A DNA stretch of 64,000 bases from Mesorhizobium sp. BR1-1-16. Lineage in GTDB: Bacteria > Pseudomonadota > Alphaproteobacteria > Rhizobiales > Kaistiaceae. A program made the translations under genes and the position numbers. The stretch is from assembly GCF_020165495.1 (NCBI RefSeq), contig NZ_JAIUIE010000001.1, positions 1,178,001 to 1,242,000 on the forward strand. Direction: 5' to 3'. Below are positions 23,278 to 31,955 of the stretch, in pieces (position 1 is the first letter of the stretch; every line of letters starts with the position of its first letter). The notes under the pieces are model-generated. The model saw only the letters and a list, made by a program, of their open reading frames with translations, made no database searches and had not been told where the DNA came from.

Positions 23278-24006
23278 ATGTTTTTTGACGAAACTGCTCA
23301 AGCTGTTGCACCCGACTCCACCAACCTTGGACTCTTCCGCGCCGCAGAGAGAGACCCCGCCGCGACGCACGACGTGGCTATACCGAACGCCAGGCTCGTC
23401 GCAAGGGCGTCGGAAATCAATGCCTCACGCTTCAAGCGGGCAATTGATCTCGTCGGCGCCGCTGGGCTGCTCGTCGTGCTTCTGCCTGTCCTGCTGATCA
23501 TCGCACTCGTCATTCGTTTGGAGAGCCGCGGGCCGGTCTTCTTTCGGCAGAAGAGATATGGTGTAGGTCGAGAGATCTTCACGCTCTACAAGTTCCGTTC
23601 GATGAGTGTGCTGGAGACGCATGGTGCATTCAAGCAGGTTTCTGCGGGCGATAGCCGTATCACCAAGGTCGGCGCCTTTCTGCGTCGGACGAGCCTTGAT
23701 GAGCTGCCACAACTCTTCAATGTGCTGAAAGGGGATATGTCGCTGGTTGGGCCGCGGCCGCACGCCGTGCCGATGGACGACACCTTTGGCCGCATCCTGC
23801 CGAACTATGCCGATCGCCATCTGGTTCGCCCAGGCCTCACCGGGCTTGCCCAGATCGAAGGCCATCGGGGGCCGACGGATGCGATGAACAAGATCCAGAT
23901 GCGTCTCCGCTGCGACCGCGCCTATATCCGGAAGTGGACGCCGCTTTACGACGTCAAGATACTCTTGCTGACACCGACATCGCTGTTACACGCGAACGCG
24001 TTTTGA
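23278..24006 (+). CDS. Bacterial sugar transferase (ExoY/WcaJ-like phosphoglycosyltransferase)
   Basis: This 242-residue monotopic phosphoglycosyltransferase starts exopolysaccharide repeat units by moving a sugar phosphate to undecaprenyl phosphate. One membrane segment (about 55-75) is followed by F-R-Q-K-R-Y-G-V-G, the D-E-L-P-Q-L-F-N-V-L-K-G-D-M-S catalytic dyad region, V-G-P-R-P and R-P-G-L-T-G-L-A-Q. The ATG at 23278 follows a GGGG ribosome site; a longer frame upstream lacks family sequence. No other polysaccharide gene is adjacent, so it is isolated. A rho-independent terminator follows. Confidence 0.88.
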   Translation: MFFDETAQAVAPDSTNLGLFRAAERDPAATHDVAIPNARLVARASEINASRFKRAIDLVGAAGLLVVLLPVLLIIALVIRLESRGPVFFRQKRYGVGREIFTLYKFRSMSVLETHGAFKQVSAGDSRITKVGAFLRRTSLDELPQLFNVLKGDMSLVGPRPHAVPMDDTFGRILPNYADRHLVRPGLTGLAQIEGHRGPTDAMNKIQMRLRCDRAYIRKWTPLYDVKILLLTPTSLLHANAF

Positions 24007-24026
24007 ACGTGTCGCTCGCCGATTGG

Positions 24027-24059
24027 AAAGCCGCTGCCGAAGGGTCAGCGGCTTTTTTT
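24027..24059 (+). terminator. Rho-independent terminator after the sugar transferase gene
   Basis: AAAGCCGCTG (24027-24036) pairs perfectly with CAGCGGCTTT (24046-24055) around a 9-base loop, followed by a run of seven T (24053-24059). Confidence 0.9.
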
Positions 24060-24232
24060 GTGTCTGCGATCGGACGGATGCAGACGTGGCCGACATTTGC
24101 CACCGCTCCTTAACAATAGGGCGGCTATATGCTCTTGTCGCTGAGGAAGGTGTTAGCGGATTCGCTGAACGTCCAGCGGCGGTGTGACCGTCATTGATAT
24201 CGGCCGTGATCGGGCCGCTCGGGGGAGATAGA

Positions 24233-25552
24233 ATGAGCCGTCGCGACCTCAGCCTTGTGAGAACCGGCCGCGGACTGCTGTTCGCGGCGGCGTCGGTCGC
24301 TGCGCTCTCGCTGGCCGCTTGCAACGAGAAGAACGCTTACGTGCCGCCACCGCCTCAGAAGGTGACGATCGCCCAGCCGGTGCAGCAGTCTGTGACGCTC
24401 TATATGGAGCTGACCGGCAACACCGATGCCATCAATCAGGTCGATCTCGAGGCGCGCGTCCAGGGCTTCCTCACCGGCATCAAATATGTCGACGGCCAGA
24501 AGGTGAAGGCGGGCGACGTTCTCTTCACGATCCAGCGCGACACCTACCAGGCGCAGCTCGATCAGTCGAAGGCGGCCCTGGCATCCGCCCAGGCCTCGCA
24601 AGAGAACAAGCAGCTCGAATATAACCGCCAGAACACTCTGGTGCAGCAGCAGGTGACCTCGGTTGCCAAGGCGGATGACGCCAAGGCGCAGCTCGACCAG
24701 GCGATCGCGGCGACGGCGCAGGCACAGGCCGATGTCGAGGTGGCGACGATCAATCTCGGCTACACCGAGATCAAGGCGCCGTTCGATGGCGTGGTCAGCA
24801 ATCACCTGCAGGATATCGGCGCGCTTGTTGGCTATAGCGGCCCGACAAAGCTGGCGACGATTGTCCAGAATGACCCGATCTACACCTATTTCAGCGTCAA
24901 TGAGCGGCAGGTGCTTCTGATCAAGGAAGCCTTGACCAAGCGCGGCAAGACGTTGCGCGACGTGCACGACATACCGGTCGAGATCGGCCTCTCGATCGAC
25001 ACCGATTATCCCTACACCGGCGTCATCGACTACATCGCGCCGAATGTCGACCAGAACACTGGTACGCTGACGGTGCGTGGCGTGTTCGACAACAAGGATT
25101 CGGCGCTGCTGCCGGGCCTGTTCGCCAAGGTGCGCGTGCCGCTGCAGAAGCAGCCGAACGCCATCCTGGTCAATGATACGTCGATCGCCACGAGCCAGGC
25201 GGGAAGCTACGTTCTGGTTGTCGGTTCCGACAACAAGGTCGAGCAGCGCATCGTGAAGCCAGGCCAGCTCGAAGGCCAGCTTCGCGTGATTGATTCCGGC
25301 CTCACCAAGGACGACTGGGTTGTCGTCGGCGGCAACCAACGCGCCGTTCCGGGCAATACGGTCGATCCGGAAAAGGGTGACATGAGTGCCGCGGAGCCCG
25401 CAGCGGCGCCGGCACGGGCGGTTGCACCGCCGGCCGGCTCCGAACCGGCCCCCGCTGCGACGCCAGCTCCGGCATCGACGACACCTGCACCAGCATCAGC
25501 ACCGGCTCCCGCCGCTACGCCGGCGCCGGCGCCGGCTCCAGCGACCCCGTGA
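24233..25552 (+). CDS. RND efflux periplasmic adaptor lipoprotein (AcrA/MexA type)
   Basis: This 439-residue precursor has a lipoprotein signal ending L-A-A-C, so it is probably anchored in the inner membrane by lipid. The fold follows the MFP order: lipoyl halves, an alpha-hairpin with repeated Q-L-D-Q heptads, and beta-barrel domains. The ATG at 24233 has GGGGGAGA upstream. The last about 60 residues are a low-complexity Ala/Pro tail (from about residue 384) that typical AcrA proteins lack. It is the first gene of the pump operon, 50 bases before the RND permease. No TolC-like gene is adjacent. Confidence 0.93.
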   Translation: MSRRDLSLVRTGRGLLFAAASVAALSLAACNEKNAYVPPPPQKVTIAQPVQQSVTLYMELTGNTDAINQVDLEARVQGFLTGIKYVDGQKVKAGDVLFTIQRDTYQAQLDQSKAALASAQASQENKQLEYNRQNTLVQQQVTSVAKADDAKAQLDQAIAATAQAQADVEVATINLGYTEIKAPFDGVVSNHLQDIGALVGYSGPTKLATIVQNDPIYTYFSVNERQVLLIKEALTKRGKTLRDVHDIPVEIGLSIDTDYPYTGVIDYIAPNVDQNTGTLTVRGVFDNKDSALLPGLFAKVRVPLQKQPNAILVNDTSIATSQAGSYVLVVGSDNKVEQRIVKPGQLEGQLRVIDSGLTKDDWVVVGGNQRAVPGNTVDPEKGDMSAAEPAAAPARAVAPPAGSEPAPAATPAPASTTPAPASAPAPAATPAPAPAPATP

Positions 25553-25602
25553 GGGCTTCGACCTAACGCGACATATCGGCGACCCCAGGGCAGGCGGCTT
25601 TC

Positions 25603-28600
25603 ATGTTTTCAAAGTTTTTCATCGAGCGGCCGGTTCTTTCGAACGTCCTCGCGCTCGTCATCGTGCTGCTCGGCGCGGTTGCGCTCTACACGCTGCCGGT
25701 GTCGCAATATCCCAATGTCGTGCCACCGACGATTCAGGTCTCGACATCCTATCCCGGCGCCAGCGCGCGCACGCTGATGGACACCGTCGCCCTGCCGATC
25801 GAAGAGCAGGTCAACGGCGTTCAGGGCATGATTTACATGCAGTCGACGAGTGCCAGCGACGGCACTTACAATCTCGTCGTCACATTCGACATCGGCACAG
25901 ACCCCAACGAGGCGCAGGTCCTCGTCCAGAACCGTGTCTCGATCGCACTCGCCTCGCTGCCGCAGTCGGTCCAGGTCCAGGGCGTCAACGTCCAGAAGAA
26001 ATCGACCGCGATCCTGCAGTTCATCACGCTGTTTTCGCCGGATAAGACCTATGACGGGCTCTATCTGTCGAACTACGGCGTCATCAACGTCCAGAACGAA
26101 CTGGCGCGTATTCCAGGCGTCGGCAATGTCACGGTGTTCGGCGCCGGGCCCTATGCCATGCGCATCTGGATGGATCCGGACAAGTTGCAGTCGTTCGGGC
26201 TGACGCCGAATGACGTCGTCAATGCGATCCAGCAGCAGAGCCAGGAAGTCACGGCCGGCATGACCGGCATGCCCCCGGCGCCGGATGGCCTCAATTTCCA
26301 GTATACGGTGAATGTCGACGGGCGCTTCAGCGACGCGCCCGATTTCGAAAACATCATCGTCAAGGTCAACAACCAGAACGGCGGGCAGATCGTGCGGGTG
26401 CGCGATATCGGCCGCGTCGAGCTCGGCTCGCAGAGCTACAGCCATACGGCGACGTTCAACAATGCGCCGGCGGCTGCGATTGGTATCTTCCAGCTGCCGG
26501 ACGCGAATGCGCTTGCCGTTGCAGATGCCGTCTCGGCCAAGATGCAGGAACTCTCCAAGGCGTTCCCGCCGGGCCTCAAATACGAAATTCCGTTCGACAC
26601 CACCAAATTCGTGACCGCTTCCATCGACGAGGTCTACAAGACGCTCATCGAGGCGGCGATCCTCGTGCTCATCGTCATCCTGCTGTTCCTGCAGGATTGG
26701 CGCGCCATGCTGGTGCCTGCGACGACCGTTCCCGTCACGATCATCGGTGCGTTCGCCGCGATGGCCGCGCTCGGGTTCACGGTCAACACCGCGACTCTGT
26801 TCGCCATCATCCTGGCGATCGGCATCGTCGTCGACGACGCGATCGTGATCGTGGAAGGCGTTTCCCGCCATATGGAGGCCGGCATGACCGGCCGCGAGGC
26901 GGCCGTGAAGGCCATGAACGAGCTGTTCGGCCCGATCATCGGCATCACGCTGGTGCTGATGGCCGTGTTCCTGCCTTCCGCGGCTTTGCCGGGCCTCACC
27001 GGGCAGATGTATCAGCAGTTCGCGCTCGTGATCGCCGCAACGGCCTTCATCTCCGCCATCAATGCCATGACGCTGAAGCCGACGCAGTGCGCGCTCTGGC
27101 TTCGCCCGCCGATCGCGCCGGAGAAGAAGAACTTCTTCTTCCGCGGCTTCAATCATGTCTATGACTGGTGCGAGCGGCACTACGCAGGCCTGATCCGTCA
27201 TATGGTCAAAGCCAGCTACCTGATGCTGCTGGTCGCCATAATCCTGGTCGGCGTCGCCTTCTGGGGCATGAGCCGCATTCCGACGGCATTCCTGCCGAAT
27301 GAAGATCAGGGCTATGTCGTTATTTCGGTGCAACTGCCTGAGGGCTCCTCGCTGCAGCGCACCGATCGTGTCGTCCAGGAAGCCACGAGCATCGCGCTTA
27401 AGACGCCCGGCGTCGCCAATGCGATCGGCATTACGGGCGTATCGGTGCTGGACAATTCCGCGACCTTGTTCAATGCCGGCGTTGTCTACGTCATGTTCAA
27501 GGACTGGTCGGTTCGCGGCAAGGCCGAAGGCCTCCGCGCGATCTACGAAAATCTCTCGGCGTCCCTCAACAACATGTCGGACGCGACCGCCTTCGTGATC
27601 GTGCCGCCCCCCATTCAGGGTATCGGCAGCACCGGCGGCTTTACGATGGAAGTCCTGGTCAAGGACGGCAGCTCCGACTTCCACAGGCTGCAATCAGCTG
27701 TCGGCCAGCTGGAGACCAATGCCGCGACGCAGACCGGCCTGCAGCGCGTCAATTCGAGCTTCAGCGCCACGACGCCGCAGTTCACCCTCAAGATCAATCG
27801 CATCCTCGCGGAAACGCTGGGGGTCACGGTTGGTCAGGTGTTCTCGACCATCGAGGCCTATCTAGGCTCGACCTATGTCAACCAATTCACGAAGTTCAAT
27901 AACGTCTTCCAGGTCTATGTGCAGGCCTCGCCCGAGAGCCGCGTCGATCCGAAGGACATCCTGAACCTCAAGGTGAAGACGAAGACCGGCGACATGGTGC
28001 CGCTCGGCACGCTGATCTCGTTCGACAACACCGACGGTCCGCCGCTGATCACGCTCTACAATCTCTATCCGGCCGCGACGCTGGTTGGCGGTCCCGCAGC
28101 AGGCTTCAGCTCCGGCCAGGCGATGCAGCTTATGGGACAGATCGCGGATCAGACTCTGCCGCCGGGCTATGGCTATGCCTGGACGGCGATGTCGTACCAG
28201 GAGCAAATTGTCGGCAACGACATCTATTTCGTCTTCGCGCTGGCCGTGGTGCTGGTCTACTTCGTGCTGGCCGGCCAGTACGAAAGCTGGATCCAGCCGC
28301 TTTCGGTCATCCTCGCGGTGCCGCTGGCCTTGCTTGGGACGGTGATCGCGCTGACCTCGCTCGGCCTCGCGAACAATCTCTACACGCAGATCGGCATCAT
28401 CCTGCTCATTGCGCTCGCGGCGAAAAACGCGATTCTGATCGTCGAATATGCGCGTGAGAAACGAGCAGAGGGCATGGAGATTGCCGAGGCGGCGGTCGAG
28501 GCGGCGCGGCTGCGCTTCCGCCCGATCCTGATGACGTCGTTCGCCTTCATCCTCGGTGTGCTGCCGCTGGTGTTCGCGACCGGCGCCGGCGCAAGTTCGC

Positions 28601-28764
28601 GCGCTTCGATCGGCATCGCCGTTGTCAGCGGCATGCTGGCGTCGACCTGCCTCGCGGTTCTGTTCGTGCCGTCCTTCTTCACGGTGCTCCAGCGTCTTGA
28701 AGAACGGGGCCGGGGGCCGAAATCTGCCGTCGCATCGACCGTGCCGGCCATGACCGCCGATTGA
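25603..28764 (+). CDS. RND multidrug efflux permease (AcrB/MexB, HAE1 family)
   Basis: This 1053-residue inner-membrane proton/drug antiporter has 12 predicted transmembrane helices and two large periplasmic loops. It begins M-F-S-K-F-F-I-E-R-P-V, characteristic of HAE1 pumps, and has the proton-relay segment A-I-G-I-V-V-D-D-A-I-V-I-V-E in TM4. Length matches AcrB (1049). It forms a tripartite pump with the upstream adaptor and an unlinked TolC-like channel. No TetR or MarR regulator is next to it. Confidence 0.95.
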   Translation: MFSKFFIERPVLSNVLALVIVLLGAVALYTLPVSQYPNVVPPTIQVSTSYPGASARTLMDTVALPIEEQVNGVQGMIYMQSTSASDGTYNLVVTFDIGTDPNEAQVLVQNRVSIALASLPQSVQVQGVNVQKKSTAILQFITLFSPDKTYDGLYLSNYGVINVQNELARIPGVGNVTVFGAGPYAMRIWMDPDKLQSFGLTPNDVVNAIQQQSQEVTAGMTGMPPAPDGLNFQYTVNVDGRFSDAPDFENIIVKVNNQNGGQIVRVRDIGRVELGSQSYSHTATFNNAPAAAIGIFQLPDANALAVADAVSAKMQELSKAFPPGLKYEIPFDTTKFVTASIDEVYKTLIEAAILVLIVILLFLQDWRAMLVPATTVPVTIIGAFAAMAALGFTVNTATLFAIILAIGIVVDDAIVIVEGVSRHMEAGMTGREAAVKAMNELFGPIIGITLVLMAVFLPSAALPGLTGQMYQQFALVIAATAFISAINAMTLKPTQCALWLRPPIAPEKKNFFFRGFNHVYDWCERHYAGLIRHMVKASYLMLLVAIILVGVAFWGMSRIPTAFLPNEDQGYVVISVQLPEGSSLQRTDRVVQEATSIALKTPGVANAIGITGVSVLDNSATLFNAGVVYVMFKDWSVRGKAEGLRAIYENLSASLNNMSDATAFVIVPPPIQGIGSTGGFTMEVLVKDGSSDFHRLQSAVGQLETNAATQTGLQRVNSSFSATTPQFTLKINRILAETLGVTVGQVFSTIEAYLGSTYVNQFTKFNNVFQVYVQASPESRVDPKDILNLKVKTKTGDMVPLGTLISFDNTDGPPLITLYNLYPAATLVGGPAAGFSSGQAMQLMGQIADQTLPPGYGYAWTAMSYQEQIVGNDIYFVFALAVVLVYFVLAGQYESWIQPLSVILAVPLALLGTVIALTSLGLANNLYTQIGIILLIALAAKNAILIVEYAREKRAEGMEIAEAAVEAARLRFRPILMTSFAFILGVLPLVFATGAGASSRASIGIAVVSGMLASTCLAVLFVPSFFTVLQRLEERGRGPKSAVASTVPAMTAD

Positions 28765-28798
28765 GCGCTTGCGCATGACCGCGAGGGGGGAGCGAAAG

Positions 28799-29245
28799 AT
28801 GTTGTCGAAGTTCAAAATAGCGACGCTGGCAGCGACGGCAGGGCTGATTGTTTCCACGGCGCCGGGCAACGGCCTGGCTCAGTCGACCGACCAGCAGATG
28901 CAGCAGATGGAAAAGAAGCTGGATATGAACGCGACGCCGGACATGGCGGCGCTCGGTTTTCAGGATGACCTCGCAGCGCTCGAGGAGTGCCAGTCCTCCT
29001 GCAAGCCGATGATCGACCGGATGCTCGGCAAGTACAAAACCGACCCGAAGCTCGGCGGCAATCCGAAGCTAGGCGCGAGCGACGCGGCGCAGCTCGCGGC
29101 CGCCCTCGCGACCGCAGCGGCGACGCTGCCGAAGGCCGAGGCCGAACAGGTCGGCAGCGAGGTGACAGCCTCGCTCGGTGCCGATGCCGGTGCGGCCTTC
29201 GCCGGAGCCTATGCGGGCACCACGGCGCCGTATAATCCGCAGTAG
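28799..29245 (+). CDS. Small exported protein of unknown function downstream of the RND pump
   Basis: This 148-residue precursor has a signal peptide (K-F-K-I-A then a hydrophobic core, cleavage probably after L-A). GAGGGGGGAG lies shortly before the ATG at 28799, which is better than a TTG 30 bases upstream. The mature part has a C-x3-C pair (E-E-C-Q-S-S-C), an Ala-rich helical region and no recognised domain. It begins 34 bases after the pump stop, so it is probably co-transcribed and may be a periplasmic accessory. Confidence 0.7.
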   Translation: MLSKFKIATLAATAGLIVSTAPGNGLAQSTDQQMQQMEKKLDMNATPDMAALGFQDDLAALEECQSSCKPMIDRMLGKYKTDPKLGGNPKLGASDAAQLAAALATAAATLPKAEAEQVGSEVTASLGADAGAAFAGAYAGTTAPYNPQ

Positions 29246-29330
29246 CGTCAACGACGCTGCGAAGGCGGCAATGCTTGCAAAGCCGCGCTGGTCCTGATCG
29301 GATATCAGGATCAGCACAGTCGGGGCATGC

Positions 29331-30626
29331 ATGGCATTCGATCTCATCGTCAAGAACGCAACTCTTCCGGACGGACGCTCCGGCGTCGATATTGCCGTCG
29401 ACAAGGGCAAGATCAGTGCGGTCGAGCCGTCCATTGCTGCAGAGGCTGGGCGAATCCTCGACGCGCGGGGGTATCTCGTCACGCCGCCATTCGTCGACTG
29501 CCACTTTCATATGGACGCGACCTTGTCGCTCGGCCTGCCGCGGATGAACGAGTCGGGCACGTTGCTCGAGGGGATCGCGCTCTGGGGTGAGCTCAAGCCG
29601 CTGCTGACACATGAGGCGGTGATCGAGCGTGCGTTGAAATATTGCGACCTCGCGGTCGCGCAGGGCCTGTTGGCAGTGCGCAGCCATGTCGATGTCTGCG
29701 ACGATCGCCTGCTCGCTGTCGAGGCATTGCTCGAAGTGCGGGAAAAGGTGAAGCCCTATCTAGACCTTCAGCTCGTCGCTTTTCCGCAGGACGGCTACTA
29801 TCGATCGCCCACCGCCGCGCGCAATCTCGAGCGCGCGCTCGACATGGGCGTCGACGTCGTCGGTGGCATCCCGCATTTCGAGCGTACGATGGCCGATGGC
29901 GCTGCTTCGATGAAGGCACTCTGCGAAATCGCGGCCAAGCGCGGGCTGATGATCGATGTTCACTGCGACGAGAGTGACGATCCGTTATCGCGCCATATCG
30001 AGACTTTGGTATCGGAAGTTCATCGCCTCGGGCTTGGCGGGCGGGCGGTCGGCTCGCATCTGACCTCGATGCATTCGATGGACAGCTATTACGTTTCGAA
30101 GCTGTTGCCGCTGATGCGCGAGGCTGGCGTCGCCGCGATCGCCAACCCCTTGATCAACATCACATTGCAGGGCCGCCACGACACCTATCCGCGTCGCCGC
30201 GGCCTGACGCGGATTGCCGAAATGCGGGCACTTGGCATTCCCGTGGCGCTCGGTCAGGATTGCTGCATGGATCCGTGGTACGGCCTCGGCCATGCCGACA
30301 TGCTGGATGTCGCGAGCATGGCCGTCCATGCCGCGCCGATGACGAGTCGCGAAGCCATCCGCTGGGCATTCGAGGCCGTGACGACGGTGCCGGCAGCGAT
30401 CCTTGGGCTCGAAGGCTATGGTCTGGCGCCGGGCAACAATGCCGATTTCGTCATTCTGCAGGCCGCCGATACAATCGAGGCCGTGCGCATGCGGGCCGCG
30501 CGCCTCACGGTCGTCCGCCGCGGCACGGTGATTGCCGAGACGCCGCCGCGCACCGCCGCCCTCAACCTCGCTGGCCGCCCGGCCGCCGTCGATCCCGCCG
30601 CCTATGCGCCGAAGACGACCCATTGA
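29331..30626 (+). CDS. codA: Cytosine-deaminase-like amidohydrolase (CodA family)
   Basis: This 431-residue amidohydrolase aligns with E. coli CodA with a constant offset of three. Metal ligands are H58 and H60 (C-H-F-H), H211 and D310, with catalytic E214 and H243 and the substrate-binding Q153. The position equal to E. coli D314 is C311, and H312 is Q309 (G-Q-D-C-C-M-D-P-W-Y). These changes flank the substrate pocket, so the true substrate may be another amino-pyrimidine or triazine. No cytosine permease is adjacent; an EEP-family gene follows. Confidence 0.82.
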   Translation: MAFDLIVKNATLPDGRSGVDIAVDKGKISAVEPSIAAEAGRILDARGYLVTPPFVDCHFHMDATLSLGLPRMNESGTLLEGIALWGELKPLLTHEAVIERALKYCDLAVAQGLLAVRSHVDVCDDRLLAVEALLEVREKVKPYLDLQLVAFPQDGYYRSPTAARNLERALDMGVDVVGGIPHFERTMADGAASMKALCEIAAKRGLMIDVHCDESDDPLSRHIETLVSEVHRLGLGGRAVGSHLTSMHSMDSYYVSKLLPLMREAGVAAIANPLINITLQGRHDTYPRRRGLTRIAEMRALGIPVALGQDCCMDPWYGLGHADMLDVASMAVHAAPMTSREAIRWAFEAVTTVPAAILGLEGYGLAPGNNADFVILQAADTIEAVRMRAARLTVVRRGTVIAETPPRTAALNLAGRPAAVDPAAYAPKTTH

Positions 30627-30679
30627 TGGGAACGAGCCCGGCCTGTGCGAATTGCCAAAGGCGGCAACAAGGATAATCA

Positions 30680-31465
30680 ATGAGCCGGTTTCGCATTCTC
30701 TCCTACAATGTCCATAGCTGCATCGGCACGGACAAGCAGCATTCGCCGGAGCGGGTGGCGCATGTCATCGCGAGCTGCAAGCCCGATATTGTCGCATTGC
30801 AGGAGATCGATGTCGGACGACCGCGCACCGGCAGCATCGATCAGGCGCGCACGCTCGCGTCCTTGCTCGGCATGGAAGCGCATTTTCACGCCTCTACCCA
30901 TGTTGGGCCCGAACGTTATGGCGATGCGATACTGACGGCCTTGCCCATCTCGATGGTGCGGACCGGTCCATTGCCGGGTTTTCATGACCGCATCAAGGTC
31001 GAGCCTCGCGGCGCGCTCTGGGCGTCGATCGATGTCGGCGGCGCCGCGCTGCAAGTGGTCAATACGCATCTCGGCGTCTGGCCGCACGAGCAGATGCTTC
31101 AGCTTTCGACGCTGCTTGGGCCCGATTGGCTCGGCCATCCCGATTGCCGCGATCCCGTCGTATTCGTCGGAGATTTCAACGCGCCGCCGGGCCTGTCGCC
31201 TTATCGGCGGCTGGCGGCACAGTTTACCGACGTCCAGAAGGAGTGGGGTGACCGCAAGGCAAAGCCGACATTTCCTGGGCGAATGCCGACGCTGAGGATC
31301 GACCACGTATGGCTGCGGGGGAGGGCGAAGGTTGAAAATGTCGAGGTCGTGCGCACGCCGCTGTCGCGCGTTGCCTCGGACCATCTTCCACTTGTCGTCG
31401 ATATCGATATCCGGGCCAACGACGCCCGTGACCATGGGTCAAAAAAGCGCGTCAGCACGATGTGA
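30680..31465 (+). CDS. Endonuclease/exonuclease/phosphatase (EEP) family protein
   Basis: This 261-residue metal-dependent hydrolase has S-Y-N-V-H (8-12), the Mg-binding glutamate in A-L-Q-E-I-D, the catalytic G-D-F-N and the C-terminal S-D-H-L-P. No signal peptide or membrane segment is seen, so it is cytosolic. EEP members range from DNA repair nucleases to phospholipid phosphodiesterases; this one lacks features to choose. AAGGA lies 6 bases before the ATG. It follows the deaminase gene by 53 bases. Confidence 0.85.
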   Translation: MSRFRILSYNVHSCIGTDKQHSPERVAHVIASCKPDIVALQEIDVGRPRTGSIDQARTLASLLGMEAHFHASTHVGPERYGDAILTALPISMVRTGPLPGFHDRIKVEPRGALWASIDVGGAALQVVNTHLGVWPHEQMLQLSTLLGPDWLGHPDCRDPVVFVGDFNAPPGLSPYRRLAAQFTDVQKEWGDRKAKPTFPGRMPTLRIDHVWLRGRAKVENVEVVRTPLSRVASDHLPLVVDIDIRANDARDHGSKKRVSTM

Positions 31466-31561
31466 GCCAGCTAACGGTCACTGCGGCGATTTTGCCGGTG
31501 CACCAACATCACCTTCCCGGCGCCTTGATGGCGCCGAGGAACGTCCAGCAGGCAACCTTGA

Positions 31562-31798
31562 TCAGCGATAGATCCAGCTTACCCAGCGTGAATGAACACG
31601 CTGCGGCCGGTCGCTGCGGCGGGGCAGCCGCGACGGCGGCGGTGTTGCATTGAGCCGGTTCAGGTCCGCAATCAGATTGTCGTAGCGAGTCAGGCCTGAG
31701 CTGTTCATATGGCACAGCATCAATGCCCCGGCGGCCAGGCTTGATCCGATACCGAGATTACGCGGACTGACAGAAGCCTTATTCGGCATGCGTTCCAT
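31562..31798 (-). CDS. Possible small protein, unknown function
   Basis: This 78-codon frame is preceded by an unusually strong ribosome site, GGGAGGGAGA, ending 3 bases before the ATG at 31798. The protein has one hydrophobic stretch (about residues 17-31) and a basic, Arg-rich C-terminus. There is no recognised family. It lies alone in the 490-base gap between the EEP gene and moeA (31466-31955), which otherwise holds only the terminator-like hairpin near 31904-31931. Confidence 0.35.
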   Translation of the reverse strand: MERMPNKASVSPRNLGIGSSLAAGALMLCHMNSSGLTRYDNLIADLNRLNATPPPSRLPRRSDRPQRVHSRWVSWIYR

Positions 31799-31903
31799 GA
31801 TCTCCCTCCCGGCATTCGACCATCGGAAGTGAACGCTCCGGTACGGGAGTCGTTCCGTTTGATCCGATACGGGTGGTCCAGAAGTAGTACGCGCGTTCTC
31901 ATT

Positions 31904-31931
31904 AAAAGTGAATGTTTTATTAACAGTTCAC
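31904..31931 (-). terminator. Putative terminator of the moaC-moeA transcript
   Basis: Read on the minus strand, GTGAA-C-TGTT and AACATTCAC form a 9-bp stem with one bulged base around AATAA, followed by TTTT. It lies 25 bases after the moeA stop. The stem is AT-rich and the U-run short, so strength is uncertain. Confidence 0.45.
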
Positions 31932-31955
31932 GCGCAGGCACAATTTTTATTCAAA

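Noticed and set aside
25609-27693. 694-codon minus-strand frame opposite the RND permease
   Set aside because: It is a mirror frame of a well-supported AcrB-type gene; its translation is His/Asp/Arg-rich with no domain.
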